Shown: positions 1-7,314 of the stretch, piece after piece
Layout: the number at the start of each line of letters is the position of its first letter
How positions within the stretch are numbered: the first letter of the stretch is position 1
Position numbers and translations under genes: made by a program
Source: Streptococcus oralis
GTDB lineage: Bacteria > Bacillota > Bacilli > Lactobacillales > Streptococcaceae
Reading direction: 5' to 3'
Assembly (NCBI RefSeq): GCF_004127215.1
Contig: NZ_QEWJ01000009.1
Coordinates: forward strand, 1-64,000
DNA length: 64,000 nucleotides
The notes under the pieces: generated by a model
Told to the model about the DNA's origin: nothing
Seen by the model: the letters and a program-made list of their open reading frames with translations, nothing else
Database searches by the model: none

Positions 1-317
1 CGACAGAAAAGAAGGTAACCATCACAACTTATGTGACTTCAAAAGATGTCTCTAGCCTTAAACAGGGAGAGACCATCCGTTTCACTGCCTTGGATGAAAA
101 CAATAAGGAATTTGTTCTCACGTCTACTATTTCTAATATTGACAGCAATGCGACAAAGACCGAAAAAGGCAACTTCTTTAAAGTAGAGGCTGAAACGAGC
201 TTAACGGATGAACAGGCTGAGAAATTGCGTTATGGTATTGAGGGACGAGCGGTCGTGATTACAGGTCGCAAAACCTATTTCAATTACTATTTAGATCAAT
301 TCTTAAGAAGAGATTAG
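1..317 (+). CDS. C-terminal part of a HlyD/ComB-type secretion accessory protein (5' end outside window)
   Basis: The reading frame is open from the first bases of the window, so the gene starts upstream; a GTG at 33 is not needed as a start. About 104 residues are visible and end in GRKTYFNYYLDQFLRRD. The alternating beta-rich text and this tail resemble the C-terminus of bacteriocin or competence-peptide secretion accessory proteins (ComB/BlpB, membrane-fusion type), which work with a peptidase-containing ABC exporter across the membrane. An exporter would be expected upstream but cannot be seen. A terminator follows directly. The family call rests only on the C-terminal part and is moderate. 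Confidence 0.55.
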   Translation, partial: TEKKVTITTYVTSKDVSSLKQGETIRFTALDENNKEFVLTSTISNIDSNATKTEKGNFFKVEAETSLTDEQAEKLRYGIEGRAVVITGRKTYFNYYLDQFLRRD

Positions 318-346
318 GTAAAATCATCTGCTTCACTAAGATATAT

Positions 347-380
347 AGAAAGGCTCCCTTAGCAACAAGGGGGCCTTTTG
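347..380 (+). terminator. Intrinsic terminator after the HlyD-like gene
   Basis: The arms AAAGGCTCCCTT (349-360) and AAGGGGGCCTTTT (366-378) form a hairpin ending in a T-run. It lies 30 bases after the stop codon and ends the plus-strand transcript. Confidence 0.8.
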
Positions 381-458
381 TGTGTTAGTACTGGATTGAG
401 AACTACTAGTCTTTTCAGTCAATGTCAATCAAACACAAGATTAGTAACTTTGGAAGCT

Positions 459-485
459 AAAAAAAGAAGTTCCTAAAACTTCTCT
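459..485 (-). terminator. Intrinsic terminator after ftsX
   Basis: On the minus strand AGAAGTT and AACTTCT pair around a 5-base loop and are followed by a run of T. It ends the ftsE-ftsX transcript. The rest of the 318-513 gap holds nothing I can identify. Confidence 0.75.
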
Positions 486-513
486 TTTATAAAATATGGG
501 CACTCCTATTTTC

Positions 514-1440
514 TTAAATCTTTAAGAATCGACGCATCGAAATTCCTGAACCGAGCGAACCGATGAAAATACCGATTACAAACAAGAGGAGGGTCATTAA
601 AGGAATAAATACATCTGGAGCAATCATGGATAGATTTTGTCCTACTAATGATTTATTGACAGATTGGTAAACCATATTGTAGACAAAAAATACAAGGACT
701 GAAGGAATAGCTGCACCAAATAAACCGATAAAGGCACCTTCAAGTAAGAATGGTCCTCTAATGTAGCCATTTTTAGCCCCTACTAGACGCATGATTTGAA
801 TTTCACGGCTACGCGAAATAATGGTGATACGGATAGTATTGGAAATGAGGAAGACTGCAATAAAAATCAAGAGTCCTGCAATAACCAATCCCCAAACACG
901 GATAAAGGAAGCTAGTTCGAAAAGTCGTTGAGTGTTGGCTCCACCATCTTGAACCTCTGATACTCCCTCTATTTTCTTAGCTTCTTCAGCTACCGTTTTA
1001 ACATCACTCGGAGAATTTGTATCAACGATATAGGCATCATAGAGAGGATTTGCGTCCCCTTCAAAGACCTTCCAGTCATCCCCCATCGTTTCAGTCAATT
1101 TTTGGTATTGCTCTTCTTTACTTGAGAAGGTAACACTTTTTACAGCAGGCATAGCTTTCAAAGCGTCATAGACCTTGTGGTAGTCATTATTGGTAACCGT
1201 CTGACCTTCTTTTTCAATCGTTTCACTGTTATCTGCCACATCCTTACGAATGTAAACCATGACACGAACATTGTTTTCAATATCGGTAGCCAGTTTAGCT
1301 GTATTAAAAATTACGGACGCAAACAGGGCAACGAGCGTCAAGGTAATCATAACCGAACTCACTGCTGCTACTGTCATCCAGCCATTTCGCTTTAAACTTT
1401 TTAATGATTCAAATAAATGGCGAAAAAATCTACTAATCAT
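514..1440 (-). CDS. ftsX: Cell division ABC transporter permease FtsX
   Basis: FtsX is the membrane partner of FtsE; in streptococci the complex controls the peptidoglycan hydrolase PcsB at the septum. The protein has about 308 residues with one N-terminal membrane segment, a large extracellular domain and three C-terminal segments in the MacB/FtsX-type permease domain. The start is placed at the ATG opening MISRFFRHLFESLKSL, the conserved pneumococcal N-terminus, although an in-frame ATG exists 21 codons upstream. That start overlaps the end of ftsE by 8 bases, which suggests translational coupling. Confidence 0.95.
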   Translation of the reverse strand: MISRFFRHLFESLKSLKRNGWMTVAAVSSVMITLTLVALFASVIFNTAKLATDIENNVRVMVYIRKDVADNSETIEKEGQTVTNNDYHKVYDALKAMPAVKSVTFSSKEEQYQKLTETMGDDWKVFEGDANPLYDAYIVDTNSPSDVKTVAEEAKKIEGVSEVQDGGANTQRLFELASFIRVWGLVIAGLLIFIAVFLISNTIRITIISRSREIQIMRLVGAKNGYIRGPFLLEGAFIGLFGAAIPSVLVFFVYNMVYQSVNKSLVGQNLSMIAPDVFIPLMTLLLFVIGIFIGSLGSGISMRRFLKI

Positions 1441-2125
1441 CGTATCCATATTCTCCTTTTGCTTCGTCACGAACGACACGGCCATTTTCAATGGCAATGA
1501 CACGGTGGCGCAAGGTATTTACAATCTGGCTATTATGGGTAGCCATCAATACTGTAGTACCTTGGAGATTGATGCGTTCCAACAGATTCATAATTTCCCA
1601 AGAATTATCTGGGTCCAAGTTTCCTGTCGGCTCATCAGCAATCAAGACTTTCGGATTGTTGACAATCGCACGAGCAATTGCAATCCGTTGCTGCTCTCCA
1701 CCTGAAAGTTCATTAGGGAATGAACGAACCTTATGTTTCAAACCAACTAGGTCCAAAACTTCCATAACACGTTTTTTGATATTACGGCGGTTCTCACCGA
1801 TTACTTCCATTGCATAGGCAATATTTTCATAAACAGTTTTCTTCGGTAAGAGTTTGTAATCCTGGAAAACAACTCCAACATTCCGACGTAAGAGAGGAAT
1901 GTCTCTCTTTTTGATTTTAACTAGATTAAAACCTGCTACTGTTAAACTGCCTTTTTCAACTTTGACCTCGCGATACAAAGATCTAATAAAAGTAGATTTC
2001 CCTGCTCCAGAAGGTCCTACGATGTAGGCAAATTCTCCCGGCTCAATGGTGACAGTGACGCCACGCAGAGCAGTAGTTCCGTTATCATATTTTTTGACAA
2101 CATCTCGCATTTCAATGATTGACAT
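1433..2125 (-). CDS. ftsE: Cell division ATP-binding protein FtsE
   Basis: This is the 230-residue cytoplasmic ATPase of the FtsEX division complex. Walker A (GPSGAGKS, near residue 37), the ABC signature LSGGEQQR (near 140) and Walker B with VLIADEPTGNLD are all present. The PTGNLD form is typical of FtsE/LolD-type ATPases. The gene lies 17 bases after prfB and overlaps ftsX. FtsE is thought to transmit ATP hydrolysis through FtsX to extracellular hydrolase activation. Confidence 0.96.
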   Translation of the reverse strand: MSIIEMRDVVKKYDNGTTALRGVTVTIEPGEFAYIVGPSGAGKSTFIRSLYREVKVEKGSLTVAGFNLVKIKKRDIPLLRRNVGVVFQDYKLLPKKTVYENIAYAMEVIGENRRNIKKRVMEVLDLVGLKHKVRSFPNELSGGEQQRIAIARAIVNNPKVLIADEPTGNLDPDNSWEIMNLLERINLQGTTVLMATHNSQIVNTLRHRVIAIENGRVVRDEAKGEYGYDD

Positions 2126-2142
2126 GTGAGTTCCTTTCTATC

Positions 2143-3238
2143 TTAGCTGATTCTCCATTTGAGATAGGCATCGATGAAACCATCTAGATCTCCATCCATA
2201 ACCTTATCTACTTGGGCAACTTCAAAGCTCGTACGGTGATCTTTGACCATAGTATAAGGTGTAAAGACATAAGAACGAATCTGACTTCCCCAAGTGATTT
2301 CTTTTTTCTCACCTTTGAGGGAATTGACTTCTGCTGCTTTCTTTTCTTGCTCCATTTGATAGAGCTTAGCTTGCAACATCTTCATAGCACGATCTCTATT
2401 TCCATACTGGGTACGATCGACTGTCGATTGAACGACTGTCCCCGTAGGAATGTGTGTCAAACGCACGCCAGTTGAAACTTTATTGACGTTCTGTCCACCA
2501 GCACCGCCTGAACGGAAGGTGTCCATTTTGATATCATCTTCACGAATCTCCACTTCAACGGTATCATCCAACTCAGGCATAACCTCTACGGATGTAAATG
2601 AAGTATGGCGACGTTTGGCTGAGTCAAATGGTGAAATACGGACCAAACGGTGAACACCCATTTCCGACTTGAGAAGGCCATATGCATTTGGACCTTCAAA
2701 CGACAAGGTCACCGACTTGATACCAGCTTCATCACCTGCTTGATAATCCAATACTTCCACTTTAAAACCTTTGGCATTTCCATAACGAGTATACATACGG
2801 AGCAACATATCGCCCCAGTCCTGAGCCTCAGTCCCGCCTGAACCTGGATGGATTTCCAAGATTGCATTATTATGGTCATAAGGTTCTGACAAGAGAAGTG
2901 TCATTTCGTAACTGGTCATCATCTTATCCAGTTCTGTCAACTGTTCAACCAGTTCATCACGTACAGACTCGTCTTCTACTAAAAAGTCCAATAAAATTTC
3001 AACTTCATCCTGCAACTCTTCCATCTTACGGAAGGTGTTGTAGGTGTTTTTTAATTCATTTAATTCTTGCGACGTTCTTTGGGCCGCGATATTATCGTTC
3101 CAAAAATCAGGTTCTGTCATCTTGTTTTCCAAAATGGCAATCTCTTCCTCTAAGCCTTCGAGGTCAAAGAGACCCCCTGAAAGAAGCTAATTTTTCACGA
3201 TTTGCGTCAATTTTTTGACGAATTTCTGAAATGTCCAT
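2143..3238 (-). CDS. prfB: Peptide chain release factor 2, expressed by programmed +1 frameshift
   Basis: RF2 ends translation at UGA and UAA. The gene is in two frames. A short first frame (3238 to 3164) encodes [24 protein letters not shown] and meets an in-frame UGA; after a +1 shift the main frame (to 2143) carries the rest. The [10 protein letters not shown] loop holds the catalytic GGQ motif, and an SPF tripeptide that reads UGA is seen in [11 protein letters not shown]. Total length is about 365 residues, normal for RF2. The main frame has an internal ATG at 3132, but starting there would lose the N-terminal domain. Confidence 0.95.
3163..3178 (-). promoter_or_regulatory. RF2 programmed frameshift site
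   Basis: The minus strand reads AGGGGG TCT CTT TGA C. It combines a Shine-Dalgarno-like stimulator, the slippery CTT codon and the UGA stop followed by C. Low RF2 slows termination at this UGA and favours the +1 shift, giving autoregulation. Confidence 0.92.
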
Positions 3239-3320
3239 AAATACTCCTTTATCACATCGTTCCATTATACCACATTCTCTCATTTCTTTCCATATTTTGC
3301 TTGATATTTCAATTTGTATA

Positions 3321-3344
3321 CAAAAAAGAGGGCTTCCACCCTCC
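3321..3344 (-). terminator. Intrinsic terminator after the CBS-ACT gene
   Basis: On the minus strand GAGGG and CCCTC pair around a 6-base loop and are followed by six T. It lies directly after the stop of the CBS-domain gene and before prfB. Confidence 0.75.
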
Positions 3345-3348
3345 ATAT

Positions 3349-4005
3349 TTATAGCTTTTTAGCAGATGTTCGAGCAATTTCCTCTACTTGGATACCTTGC
3401 GCTTCAAATTTCTCCTTCAGGGCAGTTAAATCAATCGTTCCATCAATTTGAACCTCAATCACGACCTTACCATCCTTGCGAGGAATATTAACTGTATGTG
3501 AAATATTCAAATTTTCCTCAGCAATCAAGGTCACAATCTTGCCCAAAACCCCGACTTCATTTTCCGTAATAAACCGAACACGAATCCCTTCCTCGCCGTA
3601 GCCAGCAATTTCTAAAAAAGCCTGGAAAACATCACGATCCGTGATAACTCCATACACCTGCTGGTTATCCACAACTGGAAGAATACCGATTTTATTTTTC
3701 AGCATGAGATAGGTCGCATCCTCTAGACTAGCATAACCTGAGACTGTTATAACATCGCGAATCATGACGTCTTTGACTTTGGTCTTATTGAGAAGATAAT
3801 TCATCTCATAGATGGAGAGACTGGTTGCCTTAGACGGACTCGCCTCTGCAATGGTTCCTTCTGTTACAAGACCAACCAATTGATCATTTTCGATAACAGG
3901 TAAACGGTGCAAGCCTTGCTCGCGCATCAAATCTGCTGCATGTGCTACAGTCGTATCTGGACTGATATAAACTACCTTGCGGGTCATAAAATCTTTAACT
4001 GCCAT
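3349..4005 (-). CDS. CBS-pair plus ACT domain protein (AcuB-like)
   Basis: The 218-residue soluble protein has two CBS repeats (about 1-60 and 75-135), each with the typical GLVTEGTI / GVITDRDVF turn, followed by an ACT-like segment (about 140-210) starting VRFITENEVGVLGKIV. CBS pairs bind adenine nucleotides and ACT domains bind small ligands, so a sensory role is likely, but the target is unknown. It resembles proteins annotated AcuB, though no acetoin-use genes lie beside it. It has its own terminator and appears monocistronic. Confidence 0.85.
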   Translation of the reverse strand: MAVKDFMTRKVVYISPDTTVAHAADLMREQGLHRLPVIENDQLVGLVTEGTIAEASPSKATSLSIYEMNYLLNKTKVKDVMIRDVITVSGYASLEDATYLMLKNKIGILPVVDNQQVYGVITDRDVFQAFLEIAGYGEEGIRVRFITENEVGVLGKIVTLIAEENLNISHTVNIPRKDGKVVIEVQIDGTIDLTALKEKFEAQGIQVEEIARTSAKKL

Positions 4006-4104
4006 GAGACTTCTCCTTCTTTATTGCTACTATAATTATACACTTTCTTACAAAAACTATCAAACGCTTTCATTTCTTTTTCAAGATTTTGTAACATTCA
4101 ATCA

Positions 4105-4135
4105 CAAAAAAAGAGAGAAACAGCCTTCTCTCTTA
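4105..4135 (-). terminator. Intrinsic terminator of the permease operon
   Basis: On the minus strand AGAGAGAA and TTCTCTCT pair around a 6-base loop and run into seven T, just after the stop codon of the last permease. Confidence 0.8.
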
Positions 4136-4138
4136 AAC

Positions 4139-5566
4139 TTAAATCGTAACGGAATCTCGATCCTTGATCATATAGCGTTTTAAAGGAGTTAAGCTAGCTA
4201 GCCAGTACAATAAACCACCAAAGATTGCAGTAAAGCCACTACCAGTTGTGAGCAGGAACACAGGACTCTGGATATGCTTTGTTATAGGATTGTAAACAAA
4301 TAGTACTGCAACTAACAAGGAAATGAGTACACAAGATAATCCCACCAGGTTAAAGCCATTTGTAAACTCATAGGCGTCATGTCCTTCAAGGAAATAGGCT
4401 GAATGCAAATCGAGTTTTCGTTTTCTTAAGATAAAGTAATCAACAACGATCATTCCGATAATGGGGCCTTGAATATAGGCAGCCAGCGAGATGAAAGAAC
4501 CAAAGTATTCATCCACTCCTCCCCAAATCGTAAGTAGGCTCACGTAAACCATGGCAATCCAAACCATTAGTTTATAGCTTACTTTTGGCATCCCGCTTTT
4601 TACAATCATACAGTTCACGTACGATCCTGTACCCTGGGTTCCAATATTAGCAAAAGCTACCAGTAGTAAACTTAAAAGCGCAAAGGCTGGTGTGCTTAGA
4701 GTTGAAAGCATGGTTGTTGGGTCACTTTCATAGACACCTGTTTTGACAAACATAGCCAAAGCCATCACCCCACCTGTCGCAGCAAAGAATGGCGCAACAA
4801 CCCCGTATGACAAGGCTGTAGCCCAATAGCCACTACGTTCTGATTTTGCCAAACGTGGTAAGACAAAGGCTTGTGTAGACCAAGAAAAGGCTACGGCCAC
4901 ATTTCCTTCCCCTGACATCATAAAACGTTCAATCGGTGTCAAATTTTCTTGGATGGCAGGTTGGACATTCATAATATCCCTAATCGGAACCGCAACAAAA
5001 CAGATCCCAACGATGATTAGCCCGACAAATAACAAGGCTACCACTAGAAAGCGATTAGTGCCTTTAATCACCTCTGGGCCCCCAAGAGCAATCAGCGTTC
5101 CAAGGAGAACACAAAGGGTGCCTAGAATCGGTGCCCATACTCCCTTGTCCAAACCAAGTCCAAAATTATTTGCCAAATGAATCATGGAGCTGGCAAAAAG
5201 ATTGGCGGTAACAGCATACCAACCAAAATTTGCCAGACTAATCACGGTTGATAGAACGGCCACCCCTTTTCTACCTAGAACAGCCCTCAACCAGATCCAC
5301 AAATCAATTCCATATTTAACGGCAAACAAAATTGGAAGACATTCAATAAAGACCCAGATAATATTGAAACTAAAAATATTAATCAACATTTGATTAAAGG
5401 TCAAATATTGAGCCACATAAGCTCCTTGAGTATAACACCAAGTTGCAATGGCAAAACCACTTGTTGATAGGAAGAGATCCCAGAAAGAATACTGACGATC
5501 CTTGTTGGTCATAGGAACGATTCCCGTTATCGTCTCCTGTTGAATAAAGTCATTCATCTTGGACAT
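4139..5566 (-). CDS. NCS1-family permease, second (downstream) tandem copy
   Basis: This 475-residue integral membrane protein has about 12 hydrophobic segments. It belongs to the nucleobase/cation symporter-1 group (cytosine, purine, allantoin or hydroxymethylpyrimidine permeases). It differs from the upstream copy at about 26 of 475 positions (94.5% identical), and half of these fall in residues 185-290. It starts one base after a relic of the small membrane-protein gene, the same spacing as in the first copy, so the pair arose by duplication of a two-gene unit. The substrate cannot be read from sequence; the neighbouring kinase/cytidylyltransferase fusion suggests an amino-alcohol-like compound, which would be unusual for NCS1. 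Confidence 0.85.
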   Translation of the reverse strand: MSKMNDFIQQETITGIVPMTNKDRQYSFWDLFLSTSGFAIATWCYTQGAYVAQYLTFNQMLINIFSFNIIWVFIECLPILFAVKYGIDLWIWLRAVLGRKGVAVLSTVISLANFGWYAVTANLFASSMIHLANNFGLGLDKGVWAPILGTLCVLLGTLIALGGPEVIKGTNRFLVVALLFVGLIIVGICFVAVPIRDIMNVQPAIQENLTPIERFMMSGEGNVAVAFSWSTQAFVLPRLAKSERSGYWATALSYGVVAPFFAATGGVMALAMFVKTGVYESDPTTMLSTLSTPAFALLSLLLVAFANIGTQGTGSYVNCMIVKSGMPKVSYKLMVWIAMVYVSLLTIWGGVDEYFGSFISLAAYIQGPIIGMIVVDYFILRKRKLDLHSAYFLEGHDAYEFTNGFNLVGLSCVLISLLVAVLFVYNPITKHIQSPVFLLTTGSGFTAIFGGLLYWLASLTPLKRYMIKDRDSVTI

Positions 5567-5567
5567 T

Positions 5568-5698
5568 TTATTGAATATCTCCTGTCATGGCTAGGATAAT
5601 CAGAATATGATTGACTAGAATCATACCAATTACTAATATAAAATTAACTTTCAAAAAAGAGGAAGCGAATAGATATAGATTAAGGTTTTCATTTATCC
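5568..5698 (-). pseudogene. Truncated relic of the 61-residue small membrane-protein gene
   Basis: Read on the minus strand in frame with a TAA at 5568-5570, this stretch gives LYLFASSFLKVNFILVIG and ends ILAMTGDIQ. It matches the C-terminal half of the intact small protein at 7128-7313 (YVFAQPFLKSDFIIVIG ... ILAMTGGIQ). The first ~25 codons are missing because the segment joins directly to the stop of the upstream permease. No ATG, GTG or TTG opens this frame; the ATG at the junction is in another frame and soon meets a stop. It is a duplication scar, probably not translated. Confidence 0.85.
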
Positions 5699-7126
5699 TT
5701 AAATCGTAACAGAGTCCCGATCCTTAATCATATAGCGTTTTAACGGAGTTAAGCTAGCTAACCAGTACAATAAACCTCCAAAAATCGCAGTAAAGCCACT
5801 ACCCGTTGTGATTAAAAAGATTGGGCTTTGAATCTGTGCTGTTACAGGGTTATAAACAAATAGTACTGCAACCAACAAGGAGATAAATACGCAAGACAAG
5901 CCAACCAAGTTAAATCCTTTGGTAAACTCGTAAGCATCGTGTCCTTCAAGGAAATAGGCTGAACGCAAGTCGAGTTTTCGTTTTCTTAAGATAAAATAAT
6001 CGACAACAATCATTCCGATAATGGGACCTTGAATATAAGCGGCTAGTGAAATGAAGGAACCGAAGTACTCTTCTACCCCTCCCCAGATAGTGAGTAGACT
6101 CACGTAAACCATAGCAATCCAAACCATTAGTTTATAGCTTACTTTTGGCATCCCGCTTTTTACAATCATACAGTTCACGTACGATCCTGTCCCCTGGGTT
6201 CCAATATTGGCAAAGGCTACTAGTAGTAGACTTAAGAGGGCAAAGGCTGGAGTGCTTAGAGTTGATAGCATGGTTGTTGGATCACTTTCATAAACACCTG
6301 TTTTGACAAACATGGCTAGAGCCATGACTCCACCCGTCGCAACGAAGAATGGAGCCACAACTCCGTATGATAAGGCTGTAGCCCAATAACCACTGCGTTC
6401 TGATTTTGCCAAACGCGGTAAAACCAGTGCTTGTGTAGACCAAGAGAAGGCAAAGGCTACATTTCCTTCTCCAGAAAGCATGAAGCGTTCTAATGGAGTT
6501 AAATCTCCTTGGGTAGCCGGTTGAATGTTCATAATGTCAGTGATAGGCACGGCTACAAAGCAGATTCCAACGATAATGAGACCGACAATCAACAAGGCGA
6601 TTACCAAGAATCGATTGGTCCATTTAATCACTTCTGGACCTCCTAGAGCAATCAGCGTTCCAAGAAGAACACAGAGGGTACCAAGAATAGGCGCCCATAC
6701 TCCCTTGTCTAAACCAAGACCAAAATTATTTGCCAAGTGGATCATAGAACTAGCAAAAAGATTGGCCGCAACGGCATACCAGCCAAAGTTAGCTAAACTA
6801 ATAATGGTTGATAGCAAGGCTACGCCTTTTTTTCCGAGGACAGCTCTCAACCAAATCCATAAATCAATTCCATACTTAACGGCAAACAAAATTGGGAGAC
6901 ATTCAATAAAGACCCAGATAATGTTAAAACTAAAAATATTAATCAACATTTGATTAAAGGTCAAATATTGAGCCACATAGGCTCCTTGGGTATAACACCA
7001 AGTTGCGATGGCAAAACCACTTGTCGACAGAAAGAGATCCCAGAAAGAATACTGACGATCCTTGTTGGTCATGGGAACAATACCCGTTATCGTCTCCTGT
7101 TGAATAAAGTCATTCATCTTAGACAT
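5699..7126 (-). CDS. NCS1-family permease, first (upstream) tandem copy
   Basis: This 475-residue permease of the cytosine/purine NCS1 group has about 12 membrane segments. The N-terminal GIVPMTNKDRQYSFWDLF stretch precedes TM1, where NCS1 proteins carry a W-x-x-F substrate-site region. It starts one base after the stop of the 61-residue small membrane gene, which suggests coupled translation. It is the third gene of the operon led by the HTH-LicC-LicA fusion and probably moves the substrate of that enzyme, but this is inference from position. The neighbouring near-identical copy makes the locus prone to homologous deletion. Confidence 0.85.
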   Translation of the reverse strand: MSKMNDFIQQETITGIVPMTNKDRQYSFWDLFLSTSGFAIATWCYTQGAYVAQYLTFNQMLINIFSFNIIWVFIECLPILFAVKYGIDLWIWLRAVLGKKGVALLSTIISLANFGWYAVAANLFASSMIHLANNFGLGLDKGVWAPILGTLCVLLGTLIALGGPEVIKWTNRFLVIALLIVGLIIVGICFVAVPITDIMNIQPATQGDLTPLERFMLSGEGNVAFAFSWSTQALVLPRLAKSERSGYWATALSYGVVAPFFVATGGVMALAMFVKTGVYESDPTTMLSTLSTPAFALLSLLLVAFANIGTQGTGSYVNCMIVKSGMPKVSYKLMVWIAMVYVSLLTIWGGVEEYFGSFISLAAYIQGPIIGMIVVDYFILRKRKLDLRSAYFLEGHDAYEFTKGFNLVGLSCVFISLLVAVLFVYNPVTAQIQSPIFLITTGSGFTAIFGGLLYWLASLTPLKRYMIKDRDSVTI

Positions 7127-7127
7127 T

Positions 7128-7313
7128 TTATTGAATACCTCCTGTCATGGCTAGGATAATCAGAATAAGGTTAATTAGAACTAAGCCAATGACTATAATA
7201 AAATCACTTTTTAGAAATGGCTGAGCAAACACATAGTTTGGAGATTCCATTTCTTCTAACCTTCTTTTCGTTTCATTTGCTACTAATTCTTCAATTTCAG
7301 ATGTCGGTTTCAT
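7128..7313 (-). CDS. Small single-pass membrane protein (61 aa), putative permease accessory subunit
   Basis: I do not recognise this family. The 61 residues split into a charged N-terminal half (SEIEELVANETKRRLEEM) likely to be helical and cytoplasmic, and one hydrophobic segment at about 34-57. The ATG is one base after the TGA of the fusion gene, and its own stop is one base before the permease start, so it sits inside the operon. A truncated second copy precedes the second permease, so the small gene and permease duplicated together. Small subunits are known beside some sodium-solute symporters; a similar role here is a guess. Confidence 0.75.
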   Translation of the reverse strand: MKPTSEIEELVANETKRRLEEMESPNYVFAQPFLKSDFIIVIGLVLINLILIILAMTGGIQ

Positions 7314-7314
7314 C

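Noticed and set aside
1177-1705. Plus-strand reading frames opposite ftsX and ftsE
   Set aside because: They are antisense shadows of strongly conserved genes, with no ribosome sites or known similarity.
3164-3346. A separate 60-residue gene upstream of prfB
   Set aside because: It is the first frame of RF2 before the programmed frameshift, with a non-coding upstream extension.
5568-5698. A functional second copy of the 61-residue protein
   Set aside because: The first half is absent and no usable start codon opens the frame.
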